Shown here piece after piece: positions 35,594-42,999 of a stretch of DNA of 64,000 nucleotides. The stretch spans positions 3,576,439 through 3,640,438 of the forward strand of contig NZ_CP036150.1 of assembly GCF_008329965.1 (NCBI RefSeq). The letters are read 5' to 3'. The position numbers and the translations under genes are program-made. The stretch is from Oceanispirochaeta crateris. GTDB taxonomy: Bacteria > Spirochaetota > Spirochaetia > DSM-2461. Within the stretch, counting starts at the first letter, position 1. Each line of letters opens with the position of its first letter. The notes under the pieces were generated by a model. It saw nothing but the letters and a program-made list of their open reading frames with translations, was not told the DNA's origin and made no database searches.

Positions 35594-36604
35594 ATGACCC
35601 AGTATTTCCTTCCTGTGCTGTACTCGCTGATTCAGATCTTTCTATTAGGGAGCATCGGTTTCATACTGCGCCGGCATGCCCACTGGAATAAGGATGTTTT
35701 TTCTTCCATCAGTCTATTACTTGTAAAAGTGACTCTTCCAGCCATGTTTATTACCCGTATGTCCTCTTTAAATCGGTCTGATTTGATTTCCGGGGCTTTT
35801 TTTCCCTTGTATACTTTTATTGTTATAGGTTTGTCTTTTCTCCTAAGTTTATTTTTTGCCAGAGTCTTCCGTATCCCGAAGTCTTCCAGAAAAGTTTATC
35901 TGGCTCTCAGTAGTTTTGGGAATGCAGGTTATATCCCGTTGGCTCTGGTTGATATTCTAATGGTAACAATTCCGGGGTTTAAAGAATATTTTGGTTCTTC
36001 TTTACCTTATCTTTACATAGGCTCCTTTTTACTGACCTATAGTCCGCTCTTATGGAGCCTTGGAAATTCTCTGGTTACCGGATCTACCGAGAAAATACGG
36101 TTCAAACAGTTTCTAACACCTCCGGTTCTGGGAATCCTCATCGGCTTTACCTTGTGTCTCTTGGGTTCCGGGCCGCTTATCAACAATTATTCACTTCCTT
36201 TTCATTACATACATGGAGGTTTAAAGACTCTAGGCTCGGTGACCTCTCCTTTGATTTTACTGGTGTTGGGAGCCATGGTGGGAGACTTGGAATTTTCAAA
36301 GTCATTTTCTAAGGAAGATCTCAAATTTGCCTTGACCCCCATGTTCGTACGATATCTGGCCTTGCCTGTTAGCTTCCTTCTCCTGCTGAAACATGTTCCA
36401 TTCATATCGAATCTGGCTCCAGCCATCTTGCTTATTCTCTTCATGGAAGCCCTCATTCCTCCTCCTGCCAATTTTTCTATAATGACAAAAACGGCGGGAA
36501 GAAATGAAGAAGAAACGGCTTTGTCCATTCTTGCTACCTATGGGGCCTACCTTTTTATGTTTCCCCTGTATTTGATGATTTTTTTAAAGATTATCCAGTT
36601 TTGA
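35594..36604 (+). CDS. AEC (auxin efflux carrier) family transporter
   Basis: Membrane transporter of 336 residues, about ten helices in two inverted halves. Text typical of the family: QIFLLGSIGFILRRHAHW at the N-terminus, LLLVKVTLPAMFITRM (about residues 40-56) and LSSFGNAGYIPLALVD (about 103-118), where the conserved GNxGYxPLAL turn lies. The C-terminal half has MEALIPPPANFSIMTKTAG. Bacterial AEC proteins usually carry malate, malonate or related acids. Between cdaR and garR it may import or export the acid whose metabolism they serve. A weak SD (AAAGGATAAATTAA) precedes the ATG. Confidence 0.83.
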   Translation: MTQYFLPVLYSLIQIFLLGSIGFILRRHAHWNKDVFSSISLLLVKVTLPAMFITRMSSLNRSDLISGAFFPLYTFIVIGLSFLLSLFFARVFRIPKSSRKVYLALSSFGNAGYIPLALVDILMVTIPGFKEYFGSSLPYLYIGSFLLTYSPLLWSLGNSLVTGSTEKIRFKQFLTPPVLGILIGFTLCLLGSGPLINNYSLPFHYIHGGLKTLGSVTSPLILLVLGAMVGDLEFSKSFSKEDLKFALTPMFVRYLALPVSFLLLLKHVPFISNLAPAILLILFMEALIPPPANFSIMTKTAGRNEEETALSILATYGAYLFMFPLYLMIFLKIIQF

Positions 36605-36799
36605 TTCCTTTCTAACGGAGTCCTGATTCTATTATGCACTATGTGCAGGATGCACAAAAGTAGGATTCCTTTTGATACTATCCGAACATATCTTTCAGCC
36701 TTTCTGTATGGTTCAATGAATACAGAGTACTGGTAGGGGAGGTCCTTTGTGTCTTCCCTCTCCATATCAGTGTCTAAACGACAGGAAGGAGTAAGTAGT
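36605..36799. promoter_or_regulatory. Intergenic region with TGCAC dyad upstream of second garR
   Basis: Inverted repeat TGCAC-TAT-GTGCA at 36635-36647, followed by a third TGCAC in TGCACAAAA (36651-36659). Could be a binding site for the nearby CdaR-type regulator. No clear promoter hexamers picked. Confidence 0.4.
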
Positions 36800-37690
36800 A
36801 TGAAAATTGGATTCATTGGGCTTGGAATTATGGGGAGACCCATGGCGAAAAACCTGCTTAAAGCGGGTCATAAACTCATTGTTTTAGATATGAATAAAAC
36901 CGCGGTTGAAGAGTTAGTTGCAGCAGGTGCTGGTTCTGCCCACACAGCCGCAGAAATTGCCTCTCAAACAGACTTGATTATCACCATGCTTCCTAATTCT
37001 CCCCATGTAAAAACAGTGGCTTTGGGAGAACATGGTTTGATTGAATCTGCTGCTCCGGGCAAGGTCCTCATCGATATGAGTTCTATTTCCCCCGGAGCAT
37101 CTCAGGAAGTTGCAGCCGGATTGGCTGCGAAGGGGATGGATATGCTGGATGCCCCTGTTTCTGGTGGAGAACCCAAGGCAATCGATGGAACCATTGCTGT
37201 CATGGTGGGTGGTAAAAAAGAGGTCTTTGACAAGTTCAAAGAGATCCTGGATGTTATGGCGGGTTCTGTTGTTTATGTTGGAAAAATTGGTGCAGGCAAC
37301 ACGACGAAACTGTGTAATCAGGTTGTTGTCGCCCTCAACATAGCAGCCGTTTCGGAAGCTATGATCCTGGCCAAGAAGGCCGGAGTAGATCCCGAACTCG
37401 TCTATCAGGCCATCAGAGGCGGTTTGGCTGGAAGCACTGTCATGGATGCAAAAGCACCGATGATGATGGATCGAAATTTTAAGCCCGGATTCAGGATAGA
37501 TCTGCACATCAAGGATATGGCCAATGCACTGGAAACTTCCAGAGCCGTCGGGGCTCCTCTTCCTCTGGCCGCTCAGGCCATGGAGATCATGCAGGCCATA
37601 AAACAGGATGGCTGCGGCGTAGAAGATCATGCCAGCATTGTGAAGTTCTATGAAAAAATATCCAATGCAGAAGTCACAAGAAAAGTATGA
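36800..37690 (+). CDS. garR: 2-hydroxy-3-oxopropionate (tartronate semialdehyde) reductase, paralogue 2
   Basis: Beta-hydroxyacid dehydrogenase of 296 residues, closely similar along its length to the copy at 16248. Rossmann motif GFIGLGIMGRPMAKNLLKAG; DAPVSGGEPKAIDGTIAVMVGG (about residues 118-140); catalytic Lys in GAGNTTKLCNQVVVALN (about 170). The ATG at 36800 is chosen over an in-frame ATG 51 nt earlier because AGGAAGGAG lies 8 nt before it and the Rossmann strand starts at once. Cytoplasmic enzyme making D-glycerate. Its neighbours CdaR and AEC support a glycerate/sugar-diacid role. A hairpin follows. Confidence 0.92.
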   Translation: MKIGFIGLGIMGRPMAKNLLKAGHKLIVLDMNKTAVEELVAAGAGSAHTAAEIASQTDLIITMLPNSPHVKTVALGEHGLIESAAPGKVLIDMSSISPGASQEVAAGLAAKGMDMLDAPVSGGEPKAIDGTIAVMVGGKKEVFDKFKEILDVMAGSVVYVGKIGAGNTTKLCNQVVVALNIAAVSEAMILAKKAGVDPELVYQAIRGGLAGSTVMDAKAPMMMDRNFKPGFRIDLHIKDMANALETSRAVGAPLPLAAQAMEIMQAIKQDGCGVEDHASIVKFYEKISNAEVTRKV

Positions 37691-37720
37691 TGTCTTAGGT
37701 CTTCTTCTCTGAAAATAAGG

Positions 37721-37757
37721 TCCCGGAGTTCTTGTGATCCTTCTCCGGGAGTTTTAA
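37721..37757 (+). terminator. Terminator after second garR
   Basis: Perfect 8-bp stem TCCCGGAG / CTCCGGGA (37721-37728, 37743-37750) with a 14-nt loop, followed by GTTTTAAATT. Confidence 0.6.
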
Positions 37758-37867
37758 ATTGAATAGATTTATATAAGCATTTGGAATACTAGCTTTTTTC
37801 TCTCTACAATTTGAGGATCTAAGGTCGCTGAATTGTTGATCAATTCTGTTGATTTTTAGGCATTACA

Positions 37868-38659
37868 TTGACCAGTAACGCCAGGATAGCTGATAATGAG
37901 GAAATGTTTAAACGTAAAAAGAAGGACAGGCTGACGTCAAAAGAAGTAGATGCAGCTCTGGTTCGGCTTCGCAAAACATATGATGACTACATCATCAGCT
38001 ATATGACTTCTATTGATGAAAAATCAGCCTTTGAAGACCGGTATATAGAAGCTCTGCATGCCCGGGTGGATCTGACTCGTTTTATAAGAGACGAGATTGG
38101 ATACCTGCAAGGACTCATTCGGGAAGGGGAAGCGCAAAAAGCCCGTTCCCAGAGACCCGTAGTAGCCGTGGAACGTCCTGTCAAAGGCTTTGCCGACAGG
38201 ATTTTGGAAGAACTGGAAAAGAAAATAGAATCTTATCCCGAAATCGTTCTCCATGACGATGCCTCCATTGAGGTCAAAAAGCTATATGGAGCTCTGAAAG
38301 TTCTGGACCATGAGTATTGGACTACTATTTCATCCTTTATTAGAAAAGTTCACTCCTCTACAGTCAGTTATAACCTTGAAAATAGGCTTTATAGGATGAC
38401 CACCGTAGGTGGAGATGCCGTTCCGCCTGATTTAGACAGATATCTTTTTTTACTCAACCAGAAAGGGAAGTACACGAAAGAGCTCTTTAGGGAATCACAG
38501 GAATGCATTAAAAGAGCTTCTTTTTTCCTCCACGAGTTGCATCAAATCCTCTTAGAATGTCAGGATCGCGGATTAATGGACGAAAGTGTTGAAATTGCCT
38601 ATAATTATGTTGAAAATATAATAAATGATTTTAGACTGAAAGATTTAAAAAGGAGATAA
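37868..38659 (+). CDS. Conserved hypothetical helical protein upstream of thioredoxin
   Basis: 263 residues, no family recognised. Very charged and mostly predicted helical: Lys/Arg-rich start (MFKRKKKDRLTSKEVDAAL), a heptad-like first third (RLRKTYDDYIISYMTSIDEKSAFEDRYIEALHA), and a second helical half after a Val/Pro hinge (PVVAVERPVKG, about residues 96-107). No signal peptide or membrane helix, so it is probably cytoplasmic. The start is uncertain: TTG at 37868 with TTAGG upstream, or ATG at 37904. It ends 4 nt before trxA, so the two are almost certainly co-transcribed. Function unknown. Confidence 0.7.
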   Translation: MTSNARIADNEEMFKRKKKDRLTSKEVDAALVRLRKTYDDYIISYMTSIDEKSAFEDRYIEALHARVDLTRFIRDEIGYLQGLIREGEAQKARSQRPVVAVERPVKGFADRILEELEKKIESYPEIVLHDDASIEVKKLYGALKVLDHEYWTTISSFIRKVHSSTVSYNLENRLYRMTTVGGDAVPPDLDRYLFLLNQKGKYTKELFRESQECIKRASFFLHELHQILLECQDRGLMDESVEIAYNYVENIINDFRLKDLKRR

Positions 38660-38663
38660 TTAT

Positions 38664-38984
38664 ATGTCAGAAGTAATTATTACTGATGAGACATTCGAGC
38701 AGGAAGTATTGAAATCAGAAATTCCGGTTCTTATCGATTTCTGGGCAGAATGGTGTGTTCCCTGTAAGATGCTTAGCCCCCTTGTGGCTGAGATTGCCGA
38801 AGAATATGCGGGTAAACTCAAGGTTTGTAAAGCCAATGTAGATGATGCCCCCGAATTCTCAGGACGGTATAATATACAAAGCATTCCCACCCTGATGGTC
38901 TTTAATAAGGGTGAAATTGTTAAGCAAAATGTTGGTGTTATACCCCGGGATACTATCGAAGAAATGTTCAAAAGCCTTCTCTGA
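38664..38984 (+). CDS. trxA: Thioredoxin
   Basis: Cytoplasmic thioredoxin of 106 residues, standard length. Active site WCVPCK (Cys31 and Cys34), with Val in place of the usual Gly of WCGPC, which can alter redox potential. Buried Asp25 in LIDFWAEW, the cis-Pro in QSIPTLMVF and the C-terminal NVGVIPRDTIEEMF are all present. SD AAGGAG sits at the end of the preceding gene, so translation is coupled to the hypothetical protein upstream. The 3' end is 12 nt from the convergent lipoprotein gene. Confidence 0.95.
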   Translation: MSEVIITDETFEQEVLKSEIPVLIDFWAEWCVPCKMLSPLVAEIAEEYAGKLKVCKANVDDAPEFSGRYNIQSIPTLMVFNKGEIVKQNVGVIPRDTIEEMFKSLL

Positions 38985-38996
38985 GTCTCTCTTTCA

Positions 38997-40052
38997 TTAC
39001 GACGAAGGGACAAACTCTTCGTCTGTATTGACCCCTCCAAAACTTTTTGAGCTGGTTGGTACTGTGTGCCAGTCAGCATTACTGTTTGAGTCAAATGAAG
39101 TACTGTTTCTGCATAAGGACCTGGTTGCGGTCGTATAGTGGGAGGGAATGGCTTCTTTTGGGGAGATGGATTCATTGCTAAACTCCCAGGCTCCCGATTC
39201 ATAGAGGTCGGCAGCTGCGTCAAAGGTTCGGCTGGTCCAGCCTAAATAATCATTTTCCGGGTCGGGGTCCCGATCCGAGTACACAACACCATCTAGAAGC
39301 ACACCATCCGGGGCGTTGTATAGCGTCAGGATGCCGTTCGCACCCGAAAGGCCCGAATCTTCAGGGAACCAGAGGTCCCAGGCTTCATCAGAACTGAGCT
39401 TTCCTCCCGAAGCAGTCATATCCATATTTTCGGAGATCTCCTGAGTCAGAAATTCACGACGGCAGTGGATTATCACATAATCCCCTTCATTTAATTCCAA
39501 ATCCGGAAAAACATAGCGGTATTCGTAAAATCTTCGAGTTCCGTAGTACAGGCACATACCGGCGGTATTCCCCTCTGAACGGGCATAGAGTTCGATGCAG
39601 TCGGGGTTGCTGTCAGAGCCTTCAGGATTAAATTCGTTGATCAGAAGGTCGGGAACACGGGGATTCCATCCCCAGAAGAGAAGGACAAATCGGCAGCTGT
39701 TGCCTCCGAGATCTTCCACGCTTATGGATGCCTTATATTGTCTGCCCGGTATGAGGGACTTTTGGGGGACTAAGGTCAGTGTCTTTTCATCTTTGACGGT
39801 CAGCAAAGCCGGGTCTCCCGAATCCAGTGTAATCGTTTCATTTTGGGCCTTCACCGGCTCATCGAAGAGGATCGAGACCTGAGGACTGTCAGTGGGATAA
39901 ATTTCAAGAAGTCGGGGAGGGGAAAGGTCCGGTTCCAGTAGAAATTCTTCTTTACATTGAAGAGAACAGGCCGAGCACCCAATGGAGAAGAGCAGGGTTA
40001 AAAGTCCATAGGTCCTGCATGTTTTCCTTTTTTCCATCTTGCGGTGTTTCAT
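38997..40052 (-). CDS. Secreted/lipoprotein-like protein with Ig-like and lamin-tail domains
   Basis: About 351 residues from the ATG at 40052 (a TTG 12 codons earlier is possible). N-terminal signal with Cys-rich end (LLTLLFSIGCSACSLQC), suggesting lipid anchoring. A Big_5/Ig-like region follows (about residues 35-120: PPRLLEIYPTDSPQVSILFDEPV and LIPGRQYKASISVEDLGGN). Then a lamin-tail-type domain (LLINEFNPEGSDSNPDCIELYA, GDYVIIHCR, LTLYNAPDGVLLDGVVY). The C-terminus is TSSKSFGGVNTDEEFVPSS. Such proteins are exported and often accompany extracellular nucleases or adhesins; no catalytic domain is visible here. It is divergent from the VWA protein. Confidence 0.72.
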   Translation of the reverse strand: MKHRKMEKRKTCRTYGLLTLLFSIGCSACSLQCKEEFLLEPDLSPPRLLEIYPTDSPQVSILFDEPVKAQNETITLDSGDPALLTVKDEKTLTLVPQKSLIPGRQYKASISVEDLGGNSCRFVLLFWGWNPRVPDLLINEFNPEGSDSNPDCIELYARSEGNTAGMCLYYGTRRFYEYRYVFPDLELNEGDYVIIHCRREFLTQEISENMDMTASGGKLSSDEAWDLWFPEDSGLSGANGILTLYNAPDGVLLDGVVYSDRDPDPENDYLGWTSRTFDAAADLYESGAWEFSNESISPKEAIPSHYTTATRSLCRNSTSFDSNSNADWHTVPTSSKSFGGVNTDEEFVPSS

Positions 40053-40131
40053 GAAACCATAACGGGCAGGAATGATGCCCTGATTCAAAAAATCTCGTCA
40101 TGAAGGAGCAGAAAAAGCCGATAAATATAAC

Positions 40132-41256
40132 ATGAGAAAAGGTATAGCTGTTTTTACATTCTTGTTCACTGCTGCCCTGGCCGTCCTGTCTTCTCAGGAA
40201 TTGACCATTGAGCCGGGTGATGTTTATATCGATATGGTGGCAGGTGAAGGATTTCACCTTTGGGTCAGGCAAAAACCGGGCATGAATTCTATACTCCTGA
40301 CAGAATCTACGGCGGATCCGGAAAAACTGAGAGATTCCTTTGCTCTTAGGGCCTATGAGTATAACGATATTAATGGGGACGAACCTAGGATGCTGAATGG
40401 CGAGCTGCTCCCCAAGGATAGAAATATGTTCTATCTCATCGATTCCAGCCCTGAATATAATGAACTCATAGAGGACATGGCTTTTCATATCTATGTCCCT
40501 CTTCAGCTGACTTATGGGTACGCATGGAGCCGTGAAGGCCAATTAGATATCCGTCAGGGGACCTGGCTCAACATCCGTGCCTTTTCCAAGGCTTATGCTG
40601 ATTATTCAGGTGTTTATAGTGATAATCCTTTTATCCTTTCAACAAGGATCAAAGAGCTCCCCCCTGCGGTGATTCCCGAAGTGGCGGATAAAGAGCTGGA
40701 AGACATCATGGAAGAAGCTGCCCTTATGACAGGGGGGGAATTTATCCGTGCCGATGACGGTGATGATGCCGTCGATAAAATCGGCCGTATCATTACCTCC
40801 GTGGAAAGCGGTAGCATCGATATTGTTCTTGTGGTGGATTCCACGGTCAGCATGAAAAATGACATCAATTTTATTCAGAAGAAACTTGTCCCTCTGGTGA
40901 AGACTCATATTGAGGGGTTTGAATCCTTCCGGATCGGAATTGTTCTATACCGGGATTACAAAGAAGCCTATTTGACAAAAGAAATACCCTTTCAAACAGA
41001 TATGGATAAGGTGCAGTGGCATCTTGATCGGATCACTGTTTCCGGGGGACGAGATATTCCAGAAGCGGTTTATGAGGGAATCTTCAGCGGCATTTCCAAT
41101 TATGAATGGACCGCAGATCACCGTATCATCATCCAGGTGGGTGATGCTCCTCCTCATGAGGAGCCTGTAGGAGAAATTACCAAGGAAATGGTGTACCTGG
41201 AAGCGGCTGATCTCGGGATCTCCATTTACCCCATTCTTCTTCCTTCGGAGTATTAA
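40132..41256 (+). CDS. Exported von Willebrand factor A domain protein
   Basis: 374 residues. Signal peptide at 1-20 (GIAVFTFLFTAALAVLSSQ). The N-terminal part (about 21-215) is of unknown fold, Tyr- and Asp-rich. The VWA domain (about 230-374) has the MIDAS start VLVVDSTVSMKND (Asp-x-Thr-x-Ser, a Thr variant of DxSxS), then GIVLYRDYKE, a conserved RDIPEAVYEGI loop supplying the third MIDAS position, and IIIQVGDAPPHEEP. Likely a periplasmic metal-dependent protein-protein adhesion module. Its C-terminus ends inside the VWA fold with no anchor. It ends at a bidirectional terminator. Confidence 0.82.
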   Translation: MRKGIAVFTFLFTAALAVLSSQELTIEPGDVYIDMVAGEGFHLWVRQKPGMNSILLTESTADPEKLRDSFALRAYEYNDINGDEPRMLNGELLPKDRNMFYLIDSSPEYNELIEDMAFHIYVPLQLTYGYAWSREGQLDIRQGTWLNIRAFSKAYADYSGVYSDNPFILSTRIKELPPAVIPEVADKELEDIMEEAALMTGGEFIRADDGDDAVDKIGRIITSVESGSIDIVLVVDSTVSMKNDINFIQKKLVPLVKTHIEGFESFRIGIVLYRDYKEAYLTKEIPFQTDMDKVQWHLDRITVSGGRDIPEAVYEGIFSGISNYEWTADHRIIIQVGDAPPHEEPVGEITKEMVYLEAADLGISIYPILLPSEY

Positions 41257-41289
41257 AAAAAACGGTTTTCCATGGAAAACCGTTTTTTT
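41256..41289. terminator. Bidirectional terminator
   Basis: Near-perfect palindrome centred on CATG, with stem ACGGTTTTC / GAAAACCGT flanked by A6 and T7 runs. It ends both the VWA gene (+) and the convergent lipoprotein gene (-). Confidence 0.88.
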
Positions 41290-41291
41290 AT

Positions 41292-41747
41292 TTATCGTGC
41301 AGGACGGGAATCATTGCCTTCTGGTACCTTTCTGGCGGGATACTTGTCCGGATCAACTTCTTCCATCGGTTTGCCTTCAAGTTCTGCTAGTACTTTTTCT
41401 GCCAGGACCCTATAGCGAGGTGGAAAAAGGATGACGTAACTGCTGGTTTCATATTGATCCAGGACTTTCTTCAAACCCTGAATTGCCAGATCTTCGGCAC
41501 CCATTTTTTTATGAAGTATGGCTCTCTCATATTCCGCAGCGATCACTCTTGCATGGCTTTCGGGATACCGGATCAAGAATACTTCGTAATAAAACAGGGC
41601 TGTCGCCGTCTTGTTATTATCCACAGCTTCCTGAGCCTGTTTGAAAAACATCTCTTCAGACCATGTCGGGTCGACTCCCCGGGGAACCGACTGACAGGAG
41701 AGCAGTACTGATATCAGTATTATTGTATAAATGATTTTTTTTCGCAT
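41292..41747 (-). CDS. TPR-like small lipoprotein
   Basis: Lipoprotein of about 151 residues. The ATG at 41747 (MRKKIIYTIILISVLLSCQ) is preferred because GAGGG lies 6 nt upstream; two earlier in-frame ATGs exist. The lipobox SVLLSC puts the anchor Cys near residue 18. The mature part is helical with TPR-like repeats (FFKQAQEAVDNNKTATALFYYEVFLIRYPESHA and AEYERAILHKKMGAEDLAIQGLKKVLDQYE), as in BamD/YfiO-type outer-membrane assembly lipoproteins. It is too short to be BamD. Function unknown. Confidence 0.78.
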   Translation of the reverse strand: MRKKIIYTIILISVLLSCQSVPRGVDPTWSEEMFFKQAQEAVDNNKTATALFYYEVFLIRYPESHARVIAAEYERAILHKKMGAEDLAIQGLKKVLDQYETSSYVILFPPRYRVLAEKVLAELEGKPMEEVDPDKYPARKVPEGNDSRPAR

Positions 41748-41825
41748 TATTTCCCTCATTATGATGAGGATCATAATACTCTACAGAGACTGGCTTTTCA
41801 AGTCAGACCAGCACAGACGGCTCAT

Positions 41826-42161
41826 TCAGGATAGAATGTAAACTTCATCCTTGATGGGGAGGGTCTTTTTGAGTTCTTTCAAAAAAGTTTTTGTATCCCC
41901 CATGGGTTCATACAGGTCACAGTCTTCGGTACTCCTGCGCGCCACAGTAAAATACTTGTAGAATTTTTCCTCACCCAACTTCTTTTTCCATTTCCCCGCA
42001 TCGCAGCGGACCCTAAGCTGGTATTGATCATTGTTGCCGGTACTGGAGCGGATGAGTTTACAGTGTATGCAGTTGGCGCAGTATATCTTATCGGCATAGG
42101 TTTCCTGAATGGGGGGTTCCGGTGCTTGATGTGCCTGTGTGATAGTTGTTTCTTTGTACAT
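41826..42161 (-). CDS. Conserved hypothetical protein with CxxCxxC cluster
   Basis: 111 residues, cytoplasmic. Start ATG at 42161 with a perfect AGGAGGTG 8 nt upstream; an extended frame to 42188 has no such site. Core features: YCANCIHCKLIRS (about residues 25-37) with three cysteines, a fourth Cys in RVRCDAGKWKKKLGEEKFYKYFTVARR, and a fifth in TEDCDLYEP. The spacing suggests one zinc- or iron-sulfur-binding site. The C-terminal helix is Lys-rich (FLKELKKTLPIKDEVYILS). No characterised family recognised. Monocistronic. Confidence 0.72.
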   Translation of the reverse strand: MYKETTITQAHQAPEPPIQETYADKIYCANCIHCKLIRSSTGNNDQYQLRVRCDAGKWKKKLGEEKFYKYFTVARRSTEDCDLYEPMGDTKTFLKELKKTLPIKDEVYILS

Positions 42162-42294
42162 TGATTGTACACCTCCTGTAGTGCTCAACGTGGGTTACAC
42201 GCTGCTCCTTATGATTGTCGGCTCAAAGGTGCATAAGTTTTAGAAAGATCTGAAATGACTGTTCATTCATCAGCCAATCCGATATTATCATCTC

Positions 42295-42999
42295 ATGATC
42301 GCAACAGTCATTAATGCCCTAGCCGTTCTCTTCGGCTCACTCCTCGGCCTTGTTCTCAAGGGCAGAATTCATGATAAGTATGAGCAGACAGTCTTTACTG
42401 CTCTGGGCATCTTTACCTTCGTTTTGGGAATGACAATGGCACAAGAGCCATGCAATGCCCTTTACATGGTCTTTTCTCTCGTTTTGGGGGGGCTTCTCGG
42501 TACCTGGATTGGTGTTGAAGACATGGTTTTGCGTTTTGGTGAATGGATGAAGTCCAAGCTTCCAAGTTCAATGGGAAAAGGACAGTTCGCTCTTGGGTTT
42601 TTAGATGCTAGTGTCCTGTTTTGTGTGGGGGCCATGACCATTGTGGGCTCTTTCAAAGCAGGAATTGATAAAGACTATCAGCTGCTGCTGCTCAAATCGG
42701 TTATGGATGGATCTGTTGCCGTTTTGCTGTCTGCTGTCATGGGAGTCGGTGTTGCTTTTTCCGCTGTTTCAGTTTTGGTTGTCCAGGGAGCTTTGACAAT
42801 CCTCTCCACTTATGTGGCACCCTATGTTGAGCAGCCCATGATCGATGCTGTTTCGGCTGTGGGAGGATTGCTTGTCATTATGATTGGGATTAATCTTCTC
42901 CATTTGAAGAAGATTAAAACCGCCAACTTCATGCCTGCTTTATTCCTGGTAATCCTGTTTCAGTTGGCAGATCCCTGGTTAGTCCGCTTTACGGGCTGA
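42295..42999 (+). CDS. DUF554 family membrane protein
   Basis: 234 residues with seven or so hydrophobic segments, matching DUF554 (YdfK/YqgA-like) in length and text. N-terminal ATVINALAVLFGSLLGLVLKG; TALGIFTFVLGMTMA (about residues 35-49); FLDASVLFCVGAMTIVGSFKAGIDKDYQLLLLKSVMDGSVAVLLSA (about 103-148). The conserved Phe-Cys-Val-Gly-Ala-Met and Lys-Ser-Val-Met-Asp-Gly motifs lie in the membrane core. A role in transport is suspected for the family but unproven. The 3' end overlaps the convergent glycogen phosphorylase gene by 21 nt. Confidence 0.88.
   Translation: MIATVINALAVLFGSLLGLVLKGRIHDKYEQTVFTALGIFTFVLGMTMAQEPCNALYMVFSLVLGGLLGTWIGVEDMVLRFGEWMKSKLPSSMGKGQFALGFLDASVLFCVGAMTIVGSFKAGIDKDYQLLLLKSVMDGSVAVLLSAVMGVGVAFSAVSVLVVQGALTILSTYVAPYVEQPMIDAVSAVGGLLVIMIGINLLHLKKIKTANFMPALFLVILFQLADPWLVRFTG

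Noticed and set aside
36914-37630. 238-codon open frame antisense to the second garR
   Set aside because: It mirrors a strongly conserved GarR coding sequence, and a similar antisense frame appears opposite the paralogue at 16446-16769. It is explained by codon use of the sense gene.
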